Assembly (NCBI GenBank): GCA_019661745.1 | Contig: JAIFTM010000083.1 | Span: 1-6,858, forward strand | DNA: 6,858 nt | Origin: Mollicutes bacterium PWAP | GTDB lineage: Bacteria > Bacillota_I > Bacilli_A > Mycoplasmatales > Metamycoplasmataceae | Direction: 5' to 3' | Shown here: piece after piece, positions 1 through 5,954 of the stretch | Position numbering within the stretch: the stretch's first letter is position 1 | Layout: each line of letters opens with the position of its first letter | The notes under the pieces: model-generated | The model's database searches: none | The model's input: only the letters and a program-made list of their open reading frames with translations | Told to the model about the DNA's origin: nothing | Made by a program: the position numbers and the translations under genes

Positions 1-80
1 AAAAACATTTATAATAAAAAAGCAATTATTTTATAAAAATGCTTTGGATAGGACTAGGATTGGAGACCTAGCTTTGGTTG

Positions 81-96
81 GTTTAAGCGCTTAAAC
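81..96. promoter_or_regulatory. Perfect 16-bp palindrome, possible operator
   Basis: GTTTAAGCGCTTAAAC is identical to its reverse complement over all 16 bases. Its core AAGCGCTT fits the AAnCGnTT pattern with a central CG that LacI-family regulators often bind. It could instead be a hairpin tip or chance. It lies 88 bases before the tuf start, so if it is an operator it could act on tuf or on an unseen minus-strand gene. The regulator is not visible in this window. Confidence 0.35.
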
Positions 97-122
97 AAAA
101 TAAGTTTTAAAAATAAAAATTT

Positions 123-128
123 TATAAA
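123..128 (+). promoter_or_regulatory. Candidate -10 box for tuf
   Basis: TATAAA lies about 56 bases before the tuf ATG, leaving room for a leader of roughly 50 bases that keeps the ribosome binding site. No convincing -35 box is visible, which is common in mycoplasmas. A better-looking TATAAT (163-168) lies so close to the gene that a transcript from it would lack the Shine-Dalgarno, so I prefer the upstream box. In DNA this AT-rich either match could be chance. Confidence 0.3.
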
Positions 129-146
129 ATTAAATTTAATAAAAAA

Positions 147-161
147 TGAGCAAAAAGCTCA
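147..161 (+). other. Small hairpin in the tuf leader
   Basis: TGAGCAAAAAGCTCA forms a perfect 5-bp stem with an AAAAA loop, immediately upstream of the tuf ribosome binding site. It has no T run after it, so it is not a convincing terminator. It may be a leader structure that stabilises or modulates the mRNA. Confidence 0.3.
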
Positions 162-169
162 CTATAATG

Positions 170-175
170 AAAGGA
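170..175 (+). promoter_or_regulatory. Ribosome binding site of tuf
   Basis: AAAGGA precedes the ATG at 184 by 8 bases and fits the anti-Shine-Dalgarno. It supports the chosen start, which also yields the canonical [20 protein letters not shown] amino terminus of EF-Tu. Confidence 0.75.
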
Positions 176-183
176 ATAAAATT

Positions 184-1371
184 ATGGCAAAAGAATTATT
201 TGACAGAAGCAAAGAACATGTCAATGTCGGAACTATTGGTCACGTTGACCATGGTAAAACTACTCTAACTGCTGCTATTGCAACTGTGCTATCTAAAAAA
301 GGTTTAGCTAAAGCTCAAGATTATGCTTCAATTGATAAAGCACCAGAAGAAAAAGAACGTGGGATTACTATTAATACATCTCATATTGAATATGAAACAT
401 TAACAAGACATTATGCTCACGTAGATTGTCCGGGTCACGCAGATTATGTTAAAAACATGATTACAGGAGCCGCACAAATGGATGGAGCTATCTTAGTAGT
501 TGCCGCTACAGATGGGCCTATGCCTCAAACTAGAGAACATATCCTACTTTCTAAACAAGTTGGAGTTCCTAGAATCGTTGTTTTTCTAAATAAAGTTGAT
601 ATGCTTGAAGGCGAAGAAGAAATGATTGAATTAGTTGAAATGGAAGTTAGAGATTTACTTTCAAAATATGATTTTGATGGAGACAATTTACCAGTTATTA
701 AAGGTTCTGCACTTAAAGCTCTTGAAGGCGAAGCAAAATATGAAAATTCTATCATGGAATTAATGGATGCAGTAGATTCATATATTGAATTACCTCCTAA
801 AGAAATTGATAAACCTTTCCTATTGGCTGTTGAAGAAGTTTTCACAATTACAGGACGTGGGACAGTTGCTACCGGTAAAGTTGAAAGAGGTGTTGTTAAA
901 ATCAATGAAGAAATTGAAATAGTTGGTCTTAAAGATACTATAAAAACAGTTGTCACTGGTATAGAAATGTTTAGAAAACTTCTGGATGTAGCTATGGCCG
1001 GAGATAATGCAGGTATACTTTTAAGAGGTGTAAAAAGAGAAGATATTATGAGGGGTCAAGTTCTTGCTAAACCAGGTTCTATAAAAACTCACACTACTTT
1101 TAAAGCACAAGTTTATGCTTTAACAAAAGAAGAAGGTGGTAGACATACTCCATTTTTCAAAAATTATAAGCCTCAATTCTTTTTTAGAACAACTGATGTT
1201 ACTGGTGGTCTTGAATTTAATTCAGGAACAGAAATGGTTATGCCAGGAGATAATGTTGAATTAATAATTAAACTTATTGCTCCAGTTGCTGTTGAAGAAG
1301 GTACAAAATTCTCAATCCGTGAAGGCGGTAGAACAGTTGGTGCCGGAACAATTACGGGCATTGTAAAATAA
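184..1371 (+). CDS. tuf: Elongation factor Tu
   Basis: This is the GTPase that carries aminoacyl-tRNA to the ribosomal A site in the cytoplasm. The 395-residue product has the full family length. The GTP-binding motifs are all visible: GHVDHGKT (19-26), the switch I segment RGITI with Thr62, DCPGH (81-85) with catalytic His85, NKVD (136-139) and SALK (175-178). Domain 2 contains [13 protein letters not shown], and domain 3 contains [17 protein letters not shown] and the carboxyl-terminal [14 protein letters not shown] strong AAAGGA site supports the ATG. The protein has no tryptophan: the position equivalent to the domain-1 Trp of E. coli EF-Tu (ALEGDAEW) is Tyr186 here (ALEGEAKY). The gene stands alone, without the str-operon neighbours rpsL, rpsG and fusA, and is followed by a long hairpin. 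The antisense open frames inside it are shadows. Identification is certain. Confidence 0.99.
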   Translation: MAKELFDRSKEHVNVGTIGHVDHGKTTLTAAIATVLSKKGLAKAQDYASIDKAPEEKERGITINTSHIEYETLTRHYAHVDCPGHADYVKNMITGAAQMDGAILVVAATDGPMPQTREHILLSKQVGVPRIVVFLNKVDMLEGEEEMIELVEMEVRDLLSKYDFDGDNLPVIKGSALKALEGEAKYENSIMELMDAVDSYIELPPKEIDKPFLLAVEEVFTITGRGTVATGKVERGVVKINEEIEIVGLKDTIKTVVTGIEMFRKLLDVAMAGDNAGILLRGVKREDIMRGQVLAKPGSIKTHTTFKAQVYALTKEEGGRHTPFFKNYKPQFFFRTTDVTGGLEFNSGTEMVMPGDNVELIIKLIAPVAVEEGTKFSIREGGRTVGAGTITGIVK

Positions 1372-1401
1372 TATTTATATTGTAAAAGATTATTAAAATA
1401 T

Positions 1402-1481
1402 AAAATTAATTAAAAAACAAAATATTTTAAAAAAGAGATTTAAATATCTTTTTTTAAATATTTTGTTTTTTAATTAATTTT
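1402..1481 (+). terminator. Long AT-rich inverted repeat, probable tuf terminator
   Basis: Bases 1402-1441 pair with 1442-1481 as two 40-base arms with two mismatches (1428/1455 and 1437/1446). The tip would open into a small loop. The arms are almost all A and T, with a single C-G pair in the outer part (1418/1465) and another near the tip (1435/1448). The top of the stem, an A run before GAGAT and ATATC before seven Ts (1449-1455), resembles an intrinsic terminator for tuf. The whole element is far longer than a normal terminator and could also extrude as a cruciform. It starts 30 bases after the tuf stop. Confidence 0.65.
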
Positions 1482-1558
1482 AATAATTTATATATTAATT
1501 AATTTTATTTTTTTATTAAAAATTAAGATATTATAAATATTTTTCACTTTTTATAAGT

Positions 1559-1564
1559 TATAAT
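1559..1564 (+). promoter_or_regulatory. -10 box for the GH18 lipoprotein
   Basis: TATAAT is a perfect -10 consensus 52 bases before the ATG at 1617, predicting a leader of about 45 bases that includes the ribosome binding site. No -35 box is seen at the right spacing. Confidence 0.45.
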
Positions 1565-1605
1565 ATTGTTTTATTAAACTAATTAAAATTATATTAAAAA
1601 GAAAG

Positions 1606-1610
1606 AAGGA
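1606..1610 (+). promoter_or_regulatory. Ribosome binding site of the GH18 lipoprotein
   Basis: AAGGA within GAAAGAAGGAA lies 6 bases before the ATG at 1617. A nearer ATG at 1612 is in another frame and soon meets TAA, so the site and the following signal peptide together fix the start at 1617. Confidence 0.7.
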
Positions 1611-1616
1611 AATGAA

Positions 1617-4025
1617 ATGAAAAAAAGAAATAAATATTTATTAAATACTAGTTCATTAATTATGGGGTTTGTGCCTATAGTTTCGGTAATTAGTTGTGGA
1701 AGTGAAGATTCAGAAAATACAAAACAAAACAATAATTCTTCTACTAGTTTTAGGCATGGGGTAAGGCCAAAAAATGAAAATAATTATAGCTATGTAAAAC
1801 TTTTAGACACTGTAAGACCTTCAGAACCTGCATACCCTGTAAGACCTTCAGAACCTGCATACCCTGTAAGACCTTCAGAACCTGCATACCCTGTAAACAA
1901 CATAAACAATGAAAATTTTGTTATGTCAAATGATGATAAACAAAAATATATTCAAGCACGTGGATTAGCAGAAAACTATCTTAATAATTTATCTTTAAAA
2001 ATTACTACTTATATGTATGGGCCCAAATTATTATTTCATTTTCCAGAACGTTTAAGGTTATTTCAAAATGAAAATAAATCATTAAGATTAACTCATTTAA
2101 ATATTATTGGATCATATGAATTAAATTATTATATGAAAAATGGGAATACAATTAAAAAAATTTCAGATTTTAATAATATAAATGTTACTACACAAGAAAT
2201 TTTAATTTTAGTAAAAGATCACACTGGTGCCATTTTAGGTGGAAAAACTTTTTCAACTTCATTTCTTCCTAATAAAAATATTCTTATTGAGCAACTTCAA
2301 AAAGATTTGCATAGCAACGTTATGATAAGTAGTTTATTAAATAATGATTTTGATACTTTTTCTAAACAAGTTATTGGCATAAAATCTGGAGTTCATAGCT
2401 CACTTTTAGATGGTAATAAATTATTTATTGATGATGATAATTCTAATGGTATCAATAATTGAAATTCTGTTTCTCATAATGGTATTTATTCTCCTTATTT
2501 TGATGCATCAATGGGTGTTAGTGATGATGTTATTAATCCTTTGAAGAAATATCAAAATCTAGTTTTATCTTTCGTACAATCACAAAATTCTGGTGGTACA
2601 GCCCATGCTTCTTGAGGAGGTCAAGAGCCTTTATCAGGAGCAAATAGTCCAATTAATAATTTAGTTACAAAAATAAAAAATGTAGGTAATTCTCCAAGAA
2701 TTGCTTTTGGTGGACTATCTGGCGCTGCTATTTGAGCTGCAACAAAAGATCCCATTCTTTTAGCTAGAGAATTTGTTGCTATTGCTAAAAAATTTAAAAT
2801 AAACGCTTTTGATTTAGATGTTGAAGGTGCAGAATCTCTTAATATGGAACATGTGAATACACTTGGTTTATCTATTGCCTTGGCACAACAAATATTACTA
2901 CAAGAAGAACATATTAAATTAAAAGTTTCTTTAACATTAGCTTCTGCATCTTCTGGGTTTACAGACGGATTTAAAGTATTAAAAGAAATACTTTCTACAG
3001 GTGTAAAATTAGATATTGTTAATGGTATGACAATGATGATGAATACAGACGAAGTTACAAATGCTGGTGGTATTGATGGTATTCTTATTCAACGAACTGC
3101 AACCGGTATTAAAAATCAAATAAAAGAAGCATATGCTGCTAATGGGAAAAGAATTACTGATGAAAAAGCATTTCAAATGCTTGGGTTAACTATTGACATT
3201 AGTAGTGATACTTGAGATGCTGAAAAGTTACATGATGAAAAACAACTTATTAGAATTAAAGATTTTGCTGAGAAAAATAATATTGGAATGCTTTCTTATT
3301 GAGTATTAAATAATGATGAGCCTACTATAGGTGGAATGGCACCTAGTTATAGTCTTCATCCTCAAGATGTTTATAAAAATTGAAGTAACTATTCACCTAG
3401 ATCGCACGAAGATATTTGACTTTCTTCATATAGTGATGATTCCGCTATTAAAAGAAAAATATTTGATTCTTTAAAAGAAAAATATAGTTTAAGTACTTCA
3501 AGTACTTCAAGTACTTCAAGTACTTCAAGTAATAATGGAGTAATAAGTAAAAATGATGCAATTAACATTCCTATGCCAGGAGGCACTGAATTTGAATTCA
3601 TAAATCCTTCAACAGGTGTTTTATCTGTTTATAAAACTAATTACTATGTAGAAGTAACAGAAAGACCTAATAATTTGCCGATGGCATTTACATTAATTGG
3701 AGTGGCAAACCACGATGAGCCTTCTCCATTACTTAAAAATTTCAATGATATTCTTTTTTATTTAAAAAAATATGGAAATTTAATTATTTCAGATAGTGAT
3801 AGAACTGATACTTTATCTCTAATTAATACTTTTATGACGTCTTCTACGTCTAAAGACATTCCTACTTTTGATAAAACATTAACTTACAACGTTCCAAACA
3901 CTTTGGTTATATATAATGGTAAATTAGTTTTTAACAGGTGATATTCAAGTCCTAATAGTAATGTTGCAAGTGATTTAGCTTCTACCGCTACTTTTTCTAT
4001 TAATTGAGGAGAATTAAAAACTTAA
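1617..4025 (+). CDS. Surface lipoprotein with a GH18 (chitinase-like) domain
   Basis: Reading TGA as Trp gives one 802-residue protein. Nine in-frame TGA codons lie at 2460, 2613, 2733, 3213, 3300, 3381, 3417, 3939 and 4005, and a real TAA at 4023. Residues 1-27 are a lipoprotein signal, MKKRNKY then a hydrophobic stretch and the lipobox VISC with Cys27 as the lipidated residue, so the protein is anchored outside the membrane. Next come an Asn/Ser-rich tether, three VRPSEPAYP units (66-92) and an unrecognised region to about 281. Residues about 283-575 look like glycoside hydrolase family 18: NGIYSPYFDA near the first strand, AFGG (363-366) in place of SxGG, FDLDVEG with Asp399, Asp401 and catalytic Glu403, and GMLSYWVLNND with Trp562 near the last strand. 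A Ser/Thr repeat (626-638) links to an unrecognised carboxyl-terminal region. The family cleaves beta-1,4 GlcNAc linkages in chitin or N-glycans, so a host-glycan or chitin target is inferred. Some active-site positions differ from the family, so activity is uncertain. Confidence 0.85.
1812..1892 (+). repeat. Three perfect 27-bp tandem repeats in the lipoprotein gene
   Basis: Units at 1812-1838, 1839-1865 and 1866-1892 are identical base for base. Each encodes VRPSEPAYP in frame (residues 66-92). The proline-rich repeat sits just after the membrane anchor and probably acts as an extended spacer. Perfect identity, including synonymous positions, indicates recent duplication and likely copy-number variation without a change of reading frame. 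A lone VRP occurs a little upstream, in GVRPKNE. Confidence 0.95.
3492..3530 (+). repeat. Four 9-bp tandem repeats encoding Ser-Thr-Ser
   Basis: AGTACTTCA is repeated four times (3492-3527) plus a final AGT. It encodes four STS units and a further Ser (residues 626-638), between the GH18 domain and the carboxyl-terminal region. The unit is a multiple of three, so slippage would lengthen or shorten the linker without breaking the gene. The antisense Glu-Val-Leu frame over it is an artefact. Confidence 0.95.
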
Positions 4026-4068
4026 TTAAATTACAATTTCACATTTTTAATTTTTCTATATTTTTTTT
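4012..4068 (+). terminator. Weak candidate terminator after the lipoprotein gene
   Basis: AATTAAAAA (4012-4020) and TTTTTAATT (4044-4052) form a 9-bp A-T stem around a 23-base loop, followed by a T-rich stretch with eight consecutive Ts (4061-4068). The left arm overlaps the end of the coding sequence. The stem has no G-C pair and the loop is long, so this is tentative. The rest of the gap to 4157 is A+T-rich with no gene. Confidence 0.35.
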
Positions 4069-4142
4069 ATTAATAAATTTCATTTTATAAATATCTATTT
4101 TATTTTTATATTTGTCGCATTAGGATTTAATAATTGTTCTTA

Positions 4143-4148
4143 TATAAT
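4143..4148 (+). promoter_or_regulatory. -10 box for the HAD hydrolase, leaderless candidate
   Basis: TATAAT ends 9 bases before the ATG at 4158, so transcription would begin at or within a few bases of the start codon. No Shine-Dalgarno lies in the normal window; the nearest AGG (4122-4124) is over 30 bases away. Both facts point to a leaderless mRNA. Confidence 0.45.
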
Positions 4149-4157
4149 TAAATTATT

Positions 4158-4973
4158 ATGAAAAAAAAATATATATTTAGTGATATTGATGGAACTTTAT
4201 ACGGTATGAATAAAAAAATTGATAAAAATTATTCAATTACAATTAATAAAACAATTGAAATAGGTCATGAGATTATTTTTTGTACTGGAAACCCTTATTT
4301 TGGTAGTATGAAATCTATTGTAAAAAAACACCCTAATTTAAATTACATGATTACTTCAAACGGAGCAGTTATTACAAATGTCAATAATAATGAAACTTTA
4401 TTTTCTTCTTTTATGGATAAAAATTATGTAAAGGAATTAATTTTGATATTCGACAAATATGAATTAAATTATTCATTTTGAAATGATAAAGAATTATTTT
4501 GTTCCGAAAATGAAAAATATAAAAAATTTGTAACAAATTTTTTTGAAGAAAAATTAAGTTTTTATTCAAATCAACAAGTTATTAAGTTTTTAGTTAGTGT
4601 TAGGGATAAAAATTTACTATTTATTGAAAAACTTACTAATGAACTTAATGAATTTGGATTAAGTATTGCAAACCTTTACAATGATGGGATTGAAGTTATG
4701 AATCCTAACATAAATAAAGCATTTGCTTTAAAAGTTTTTAAAGATAAAATAGAAAATTATGATGATGATTATATGTTTATTGGAGATTCTAACAATGATG
4801 TCCAAGCTTTAAAAGTTACAGAATTTTCTTATGCTATGGCAAATGGAATGGATGAAGCAAAAAAAATTTCTAATTTTCACACTTCTCGCTTTGATCAAAA
4901 TGGCTGATCTGAAGCAATTGAAGATTATCTTTATAGAGTTGAAAATAAATATGGAAAAAAAGAATTTAAATAA
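4158..4973 (+). CDS. Cof-type HAD-superfamily phosphatase
   Basis: The 271-residue product is a cytoplasmic haloacid-dehalogenase-fold hydrolase of the Cof/YidA group, which removes phosphate from sugar phosphates, nucleotides or cofactors such as FMN; the substrate cannot be told from sequence. All four motifs are present: FSDIDGTLY with nucleophile Asp9 and general acid Asp11, FCTGNP with Thr43, Lys187 in NINKAFAL, and GDSNNDV with Asp210 and Asp214 binding magnesium. The segment between motifs II and III, including SNGAV, is the size of the type IIB cap. Two TGA codons (4479, 4905) are Trp108 and Trp250. The length is normal for the family. Nine consecutive As follow the ATG, encoding three lysines, and are a possible slippage site. 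The gene runs convergently into degV with 8 bases between the stops. Confidence 0.93.
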
Positions 4974-4995
4974 AAAATTATTTAAATTCTTTTTT
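4956..4995. terminator. Bidirectional terminator shared by the HAD and degV genes
   Basis: Bases 4956-4973 pair perfectly with 4978-4995 around an AAAA loop, an 18-bp stem. The core arms are AGAATTTAAATAA and TTATTTAAATTCT, flanked by A and T runs. On the plus strand the right arm runs into TTTTTCTTTT (4991-5000). On the minus strand the A run 4955-4961 becomes the T tract. The hairpin contains the TAA of the HAD gene (4971-4973) and the TAA of degV (4982-4984), so it also codes the last residues of both proteins. Confidence 0.8.
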
Positions 4996-5842
4996 CTTTT
5001 GGGTAAACACTTATTGAAATTGCTCCTAAACCAGTATATGCAACAACTATACTAGAAGTCAAGGTAGTTAAAGGAATATTGGGTGTTTCTTCTTTTATGG
5101 CTTCAATAGCAACATTTACGGGTTCCATATCATTTGTGTGATTAATTTCTCAAACAAAATCATTTAAATCAAATTCCGATTGTTCAATAAATTTAATTTG
5201 TTTTTTTATTGCAAATTTTATTGCAGAAGCATTTTTTCTTTTTATTCCAACATTTTTTAGTTCAACCTTATCTTTAAAAGAAATAACTGGGAAAGATTTT
5301 AAAACTTTAAGTACCAAAGATTTAAATCCATTAATTCTTCCACCTTTTATTAATGCTAAATTATTTTTAGGAACAACATAAGTATTTGTATTTTTTTGCA
5401 TTTTATTAATATATCTATTGGCAATAGCAAAATCAGCATCTATAGAGTTTAATTCATCAATTATAGATTTGAATTCTCTTCCAACAAAAGTGTTATTTAT
5501 AACATGAATATTTTTATATTCTCTACTAAATGAAACAGCAGTTTGGTAAGTTCCACTAATTGCACTTCCTACTGGAAAATATATTACATCTTCATACTTT
5601 GGACTTAATTCATTATATAAATCAATTAATAATTTTGGGGAAGGCTGGCTAGTTTTAAATCCATTTCCAGGAACTATTTTTTCAAATACATCTTCCACTT
5701 GAATGTCAATTCCATCTTTATATGATTTACCATCAATATAAATCGTTAAAGGTAAATAACGAACATTATCGGGAAGATCAATGTTTTTTTGTAGATAAGG
5801 GCTAAAAGAATCTACTATATAGCCAATTTTTTTCTTAGTCAT
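4982..5842 (-). CDS. degV: DegV-family fatty-acid-binding protein
   Basis: The product is 286 residues, the usual DegV/FakB length, once the TGA at 5152-5150 is read as Trp231; the true stop is TAA at 4984-4982. DegV proteins bind a fatty acid in a two-domain fold, and FakB members present it to the kinase FakA for acyl-phosphate formation and phospholipid synthesis. Visible family motifs are YIVDS near the amino terminus, TSQPSP (64-69), SAISGTY with Ser96 at the usual carboxylate-binding position, KGGRIN (166-171) and the closing VAYTGLGAISISVY. A role in using host fatty acids is inferred, since mycoplasmas generally lack fatty acid synthesis; no fakA is in this window. The gene lacks a Shine-Dalgarno, is divergent from dnaJ and converges on the HAD gene. 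Confidence 0.93.
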
Positions 5843-5852
5843 AATATTATTT

Positions 5853-5858
5853 ATTATA
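5853..5858 (-). promoter_or_regulatory. -10 box for degV, leaderless candidate
   Basis: Read on the minus strand this is TATAAT, ending 10 bases before the degV ATG at 5842. No Shine-Dalgarno is present, so the transcript probably starts at or near the AUG. The box lies in a TATATA-rich stretch (5854-5872), so its exact register is uncertain. Confidence 0.4.
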
Positions 5859-5907
5859 TATATTTATATATATCGTTCATGAAAATATAACTTTTTATTT
5901 TTATTTT

Positions 5908-5934
5908 TTAGCAATCTTATAATTTGTTTGCCAT
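5908..5934. promoter_or_regulatory. Degenerate CIRCE-like operator (candidate HrcA site)
   Basis: TTAGCAATC (5908-5916), nine bases, then GTTTGCCAT (5926-5934) has the layout of CIRCE, TTAGCACTC-N9-GAGTGCTAA. The left arm matches 8 of 9 bases and the right arm 5 of 9; the two arms are complementary at 6 of 9. The spacer is exactly nine bases and contains TATAAT. The position in front of a dnaJ-type gene is where HrcA operators are known in mycoplasmas. The degenerate right arm makes this a candidate only. Confidence 0.5.
5918..5923 (+). promoter_or_regulatory. -10 box for dnaJ inside the CIRCE-like site
   Basis: TATAAT sits in the nine-base spacer of the CIRCE-like repeat, so a bound repressor would block RNA polymerase directly. 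It predicts a start near 5930 and a leader of about 25 bases with no Shine-Dalgarno. An alternative is TAAAAT at 5943-5948, six bases before the ATG, which would give a fully leaderless transcript. Confidence 0.45.
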
Positions 5935-5954
5935 AAATAATGTAAAATAATAAT

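Larger units (their letters stand above)
1..183. other. Intergenic region upstream of tuf with a GC-richer island
   Basis: No gene is supported here. Most of the stretch is A+T, but 41-96 is about 45% G+C (25 of 56 bases), clearly above the surrounding DNA. Within it, CTAGG (54-58) and CCTAG (67-71) can pair around an 8-base loop, GCTTTGG occurs twice (41-47 and 71-77), and the island ends in a 16-bp palindrome. AAAGCA (19-24) and TGCTTT (40-45) form an inverted repeat which, read on the minus strand, is followed by a T run and could terminate a minus-strand transcript. A plus-strand frame is open from base 2 to a TAA at 92-94, but it uses AGG and CTA codons unlike the other genes, so I do not call it the tail of a gene. 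Confidence 0.5.

Noticed and set aside
2..94. Plus-strand open tail ending LVGLSA, possible end of an upstream gene
   Set aside because: Only about 30 codons, with AGG and CTA codons unlike the real genes here and no recognisable family; the upstream part is outside the window.
64..110. tRNA-like D arm (TAGCTTTGGTTGGTTTAAGC) upstream of tuf
   Set aside because: The D stem and a weak anticodon stem can be drawn, but position 33 is not T, and no T arm or matching acceptor strand follows.
163..168. TATAAT just before tuf as its promoter
   Set aside because: A start 6-8 bases downstream would remove the good Shine-Dalgarno at 170-175, so it is unlikely to be the main promoter.
525..956. 143-residue open frame antisense to tuf, and a smaller one at 1173-1361
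   Set aside because: Both lie wholly inside tuf on the opposite strand and show no family resemblance or ribosome binding site; they are shadows of its codon pattern.
1812..1892. Tandem repeats as a CRISPR array
   Set aside because: The units are contiguous with no spacers and are in-frame coding sequence.
3389..3601. Minus-strand frame with Glu-Val-Leu repeats, resembling a coiled coil or leucine repeat
   Set aside because: It is the antisense reading of the Ser-Thr-Ser repeat in the lipoprotein gene, with no ribosome binding site.
1617..4025. Lipoprotein as a pseudogene broken by nine stop codons
   Set aside because: All nine are TGA in one constant frame with continuous GH18 motifs across them; this is UGA-Trp decoding, not decay.
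4831..5055. 74-residue frame overlapping the HAD 3' end
   Set aside because: It is out of frame with the HAD gene, runs through the terminator hairpin into antisense degV, and has no supporting signal.
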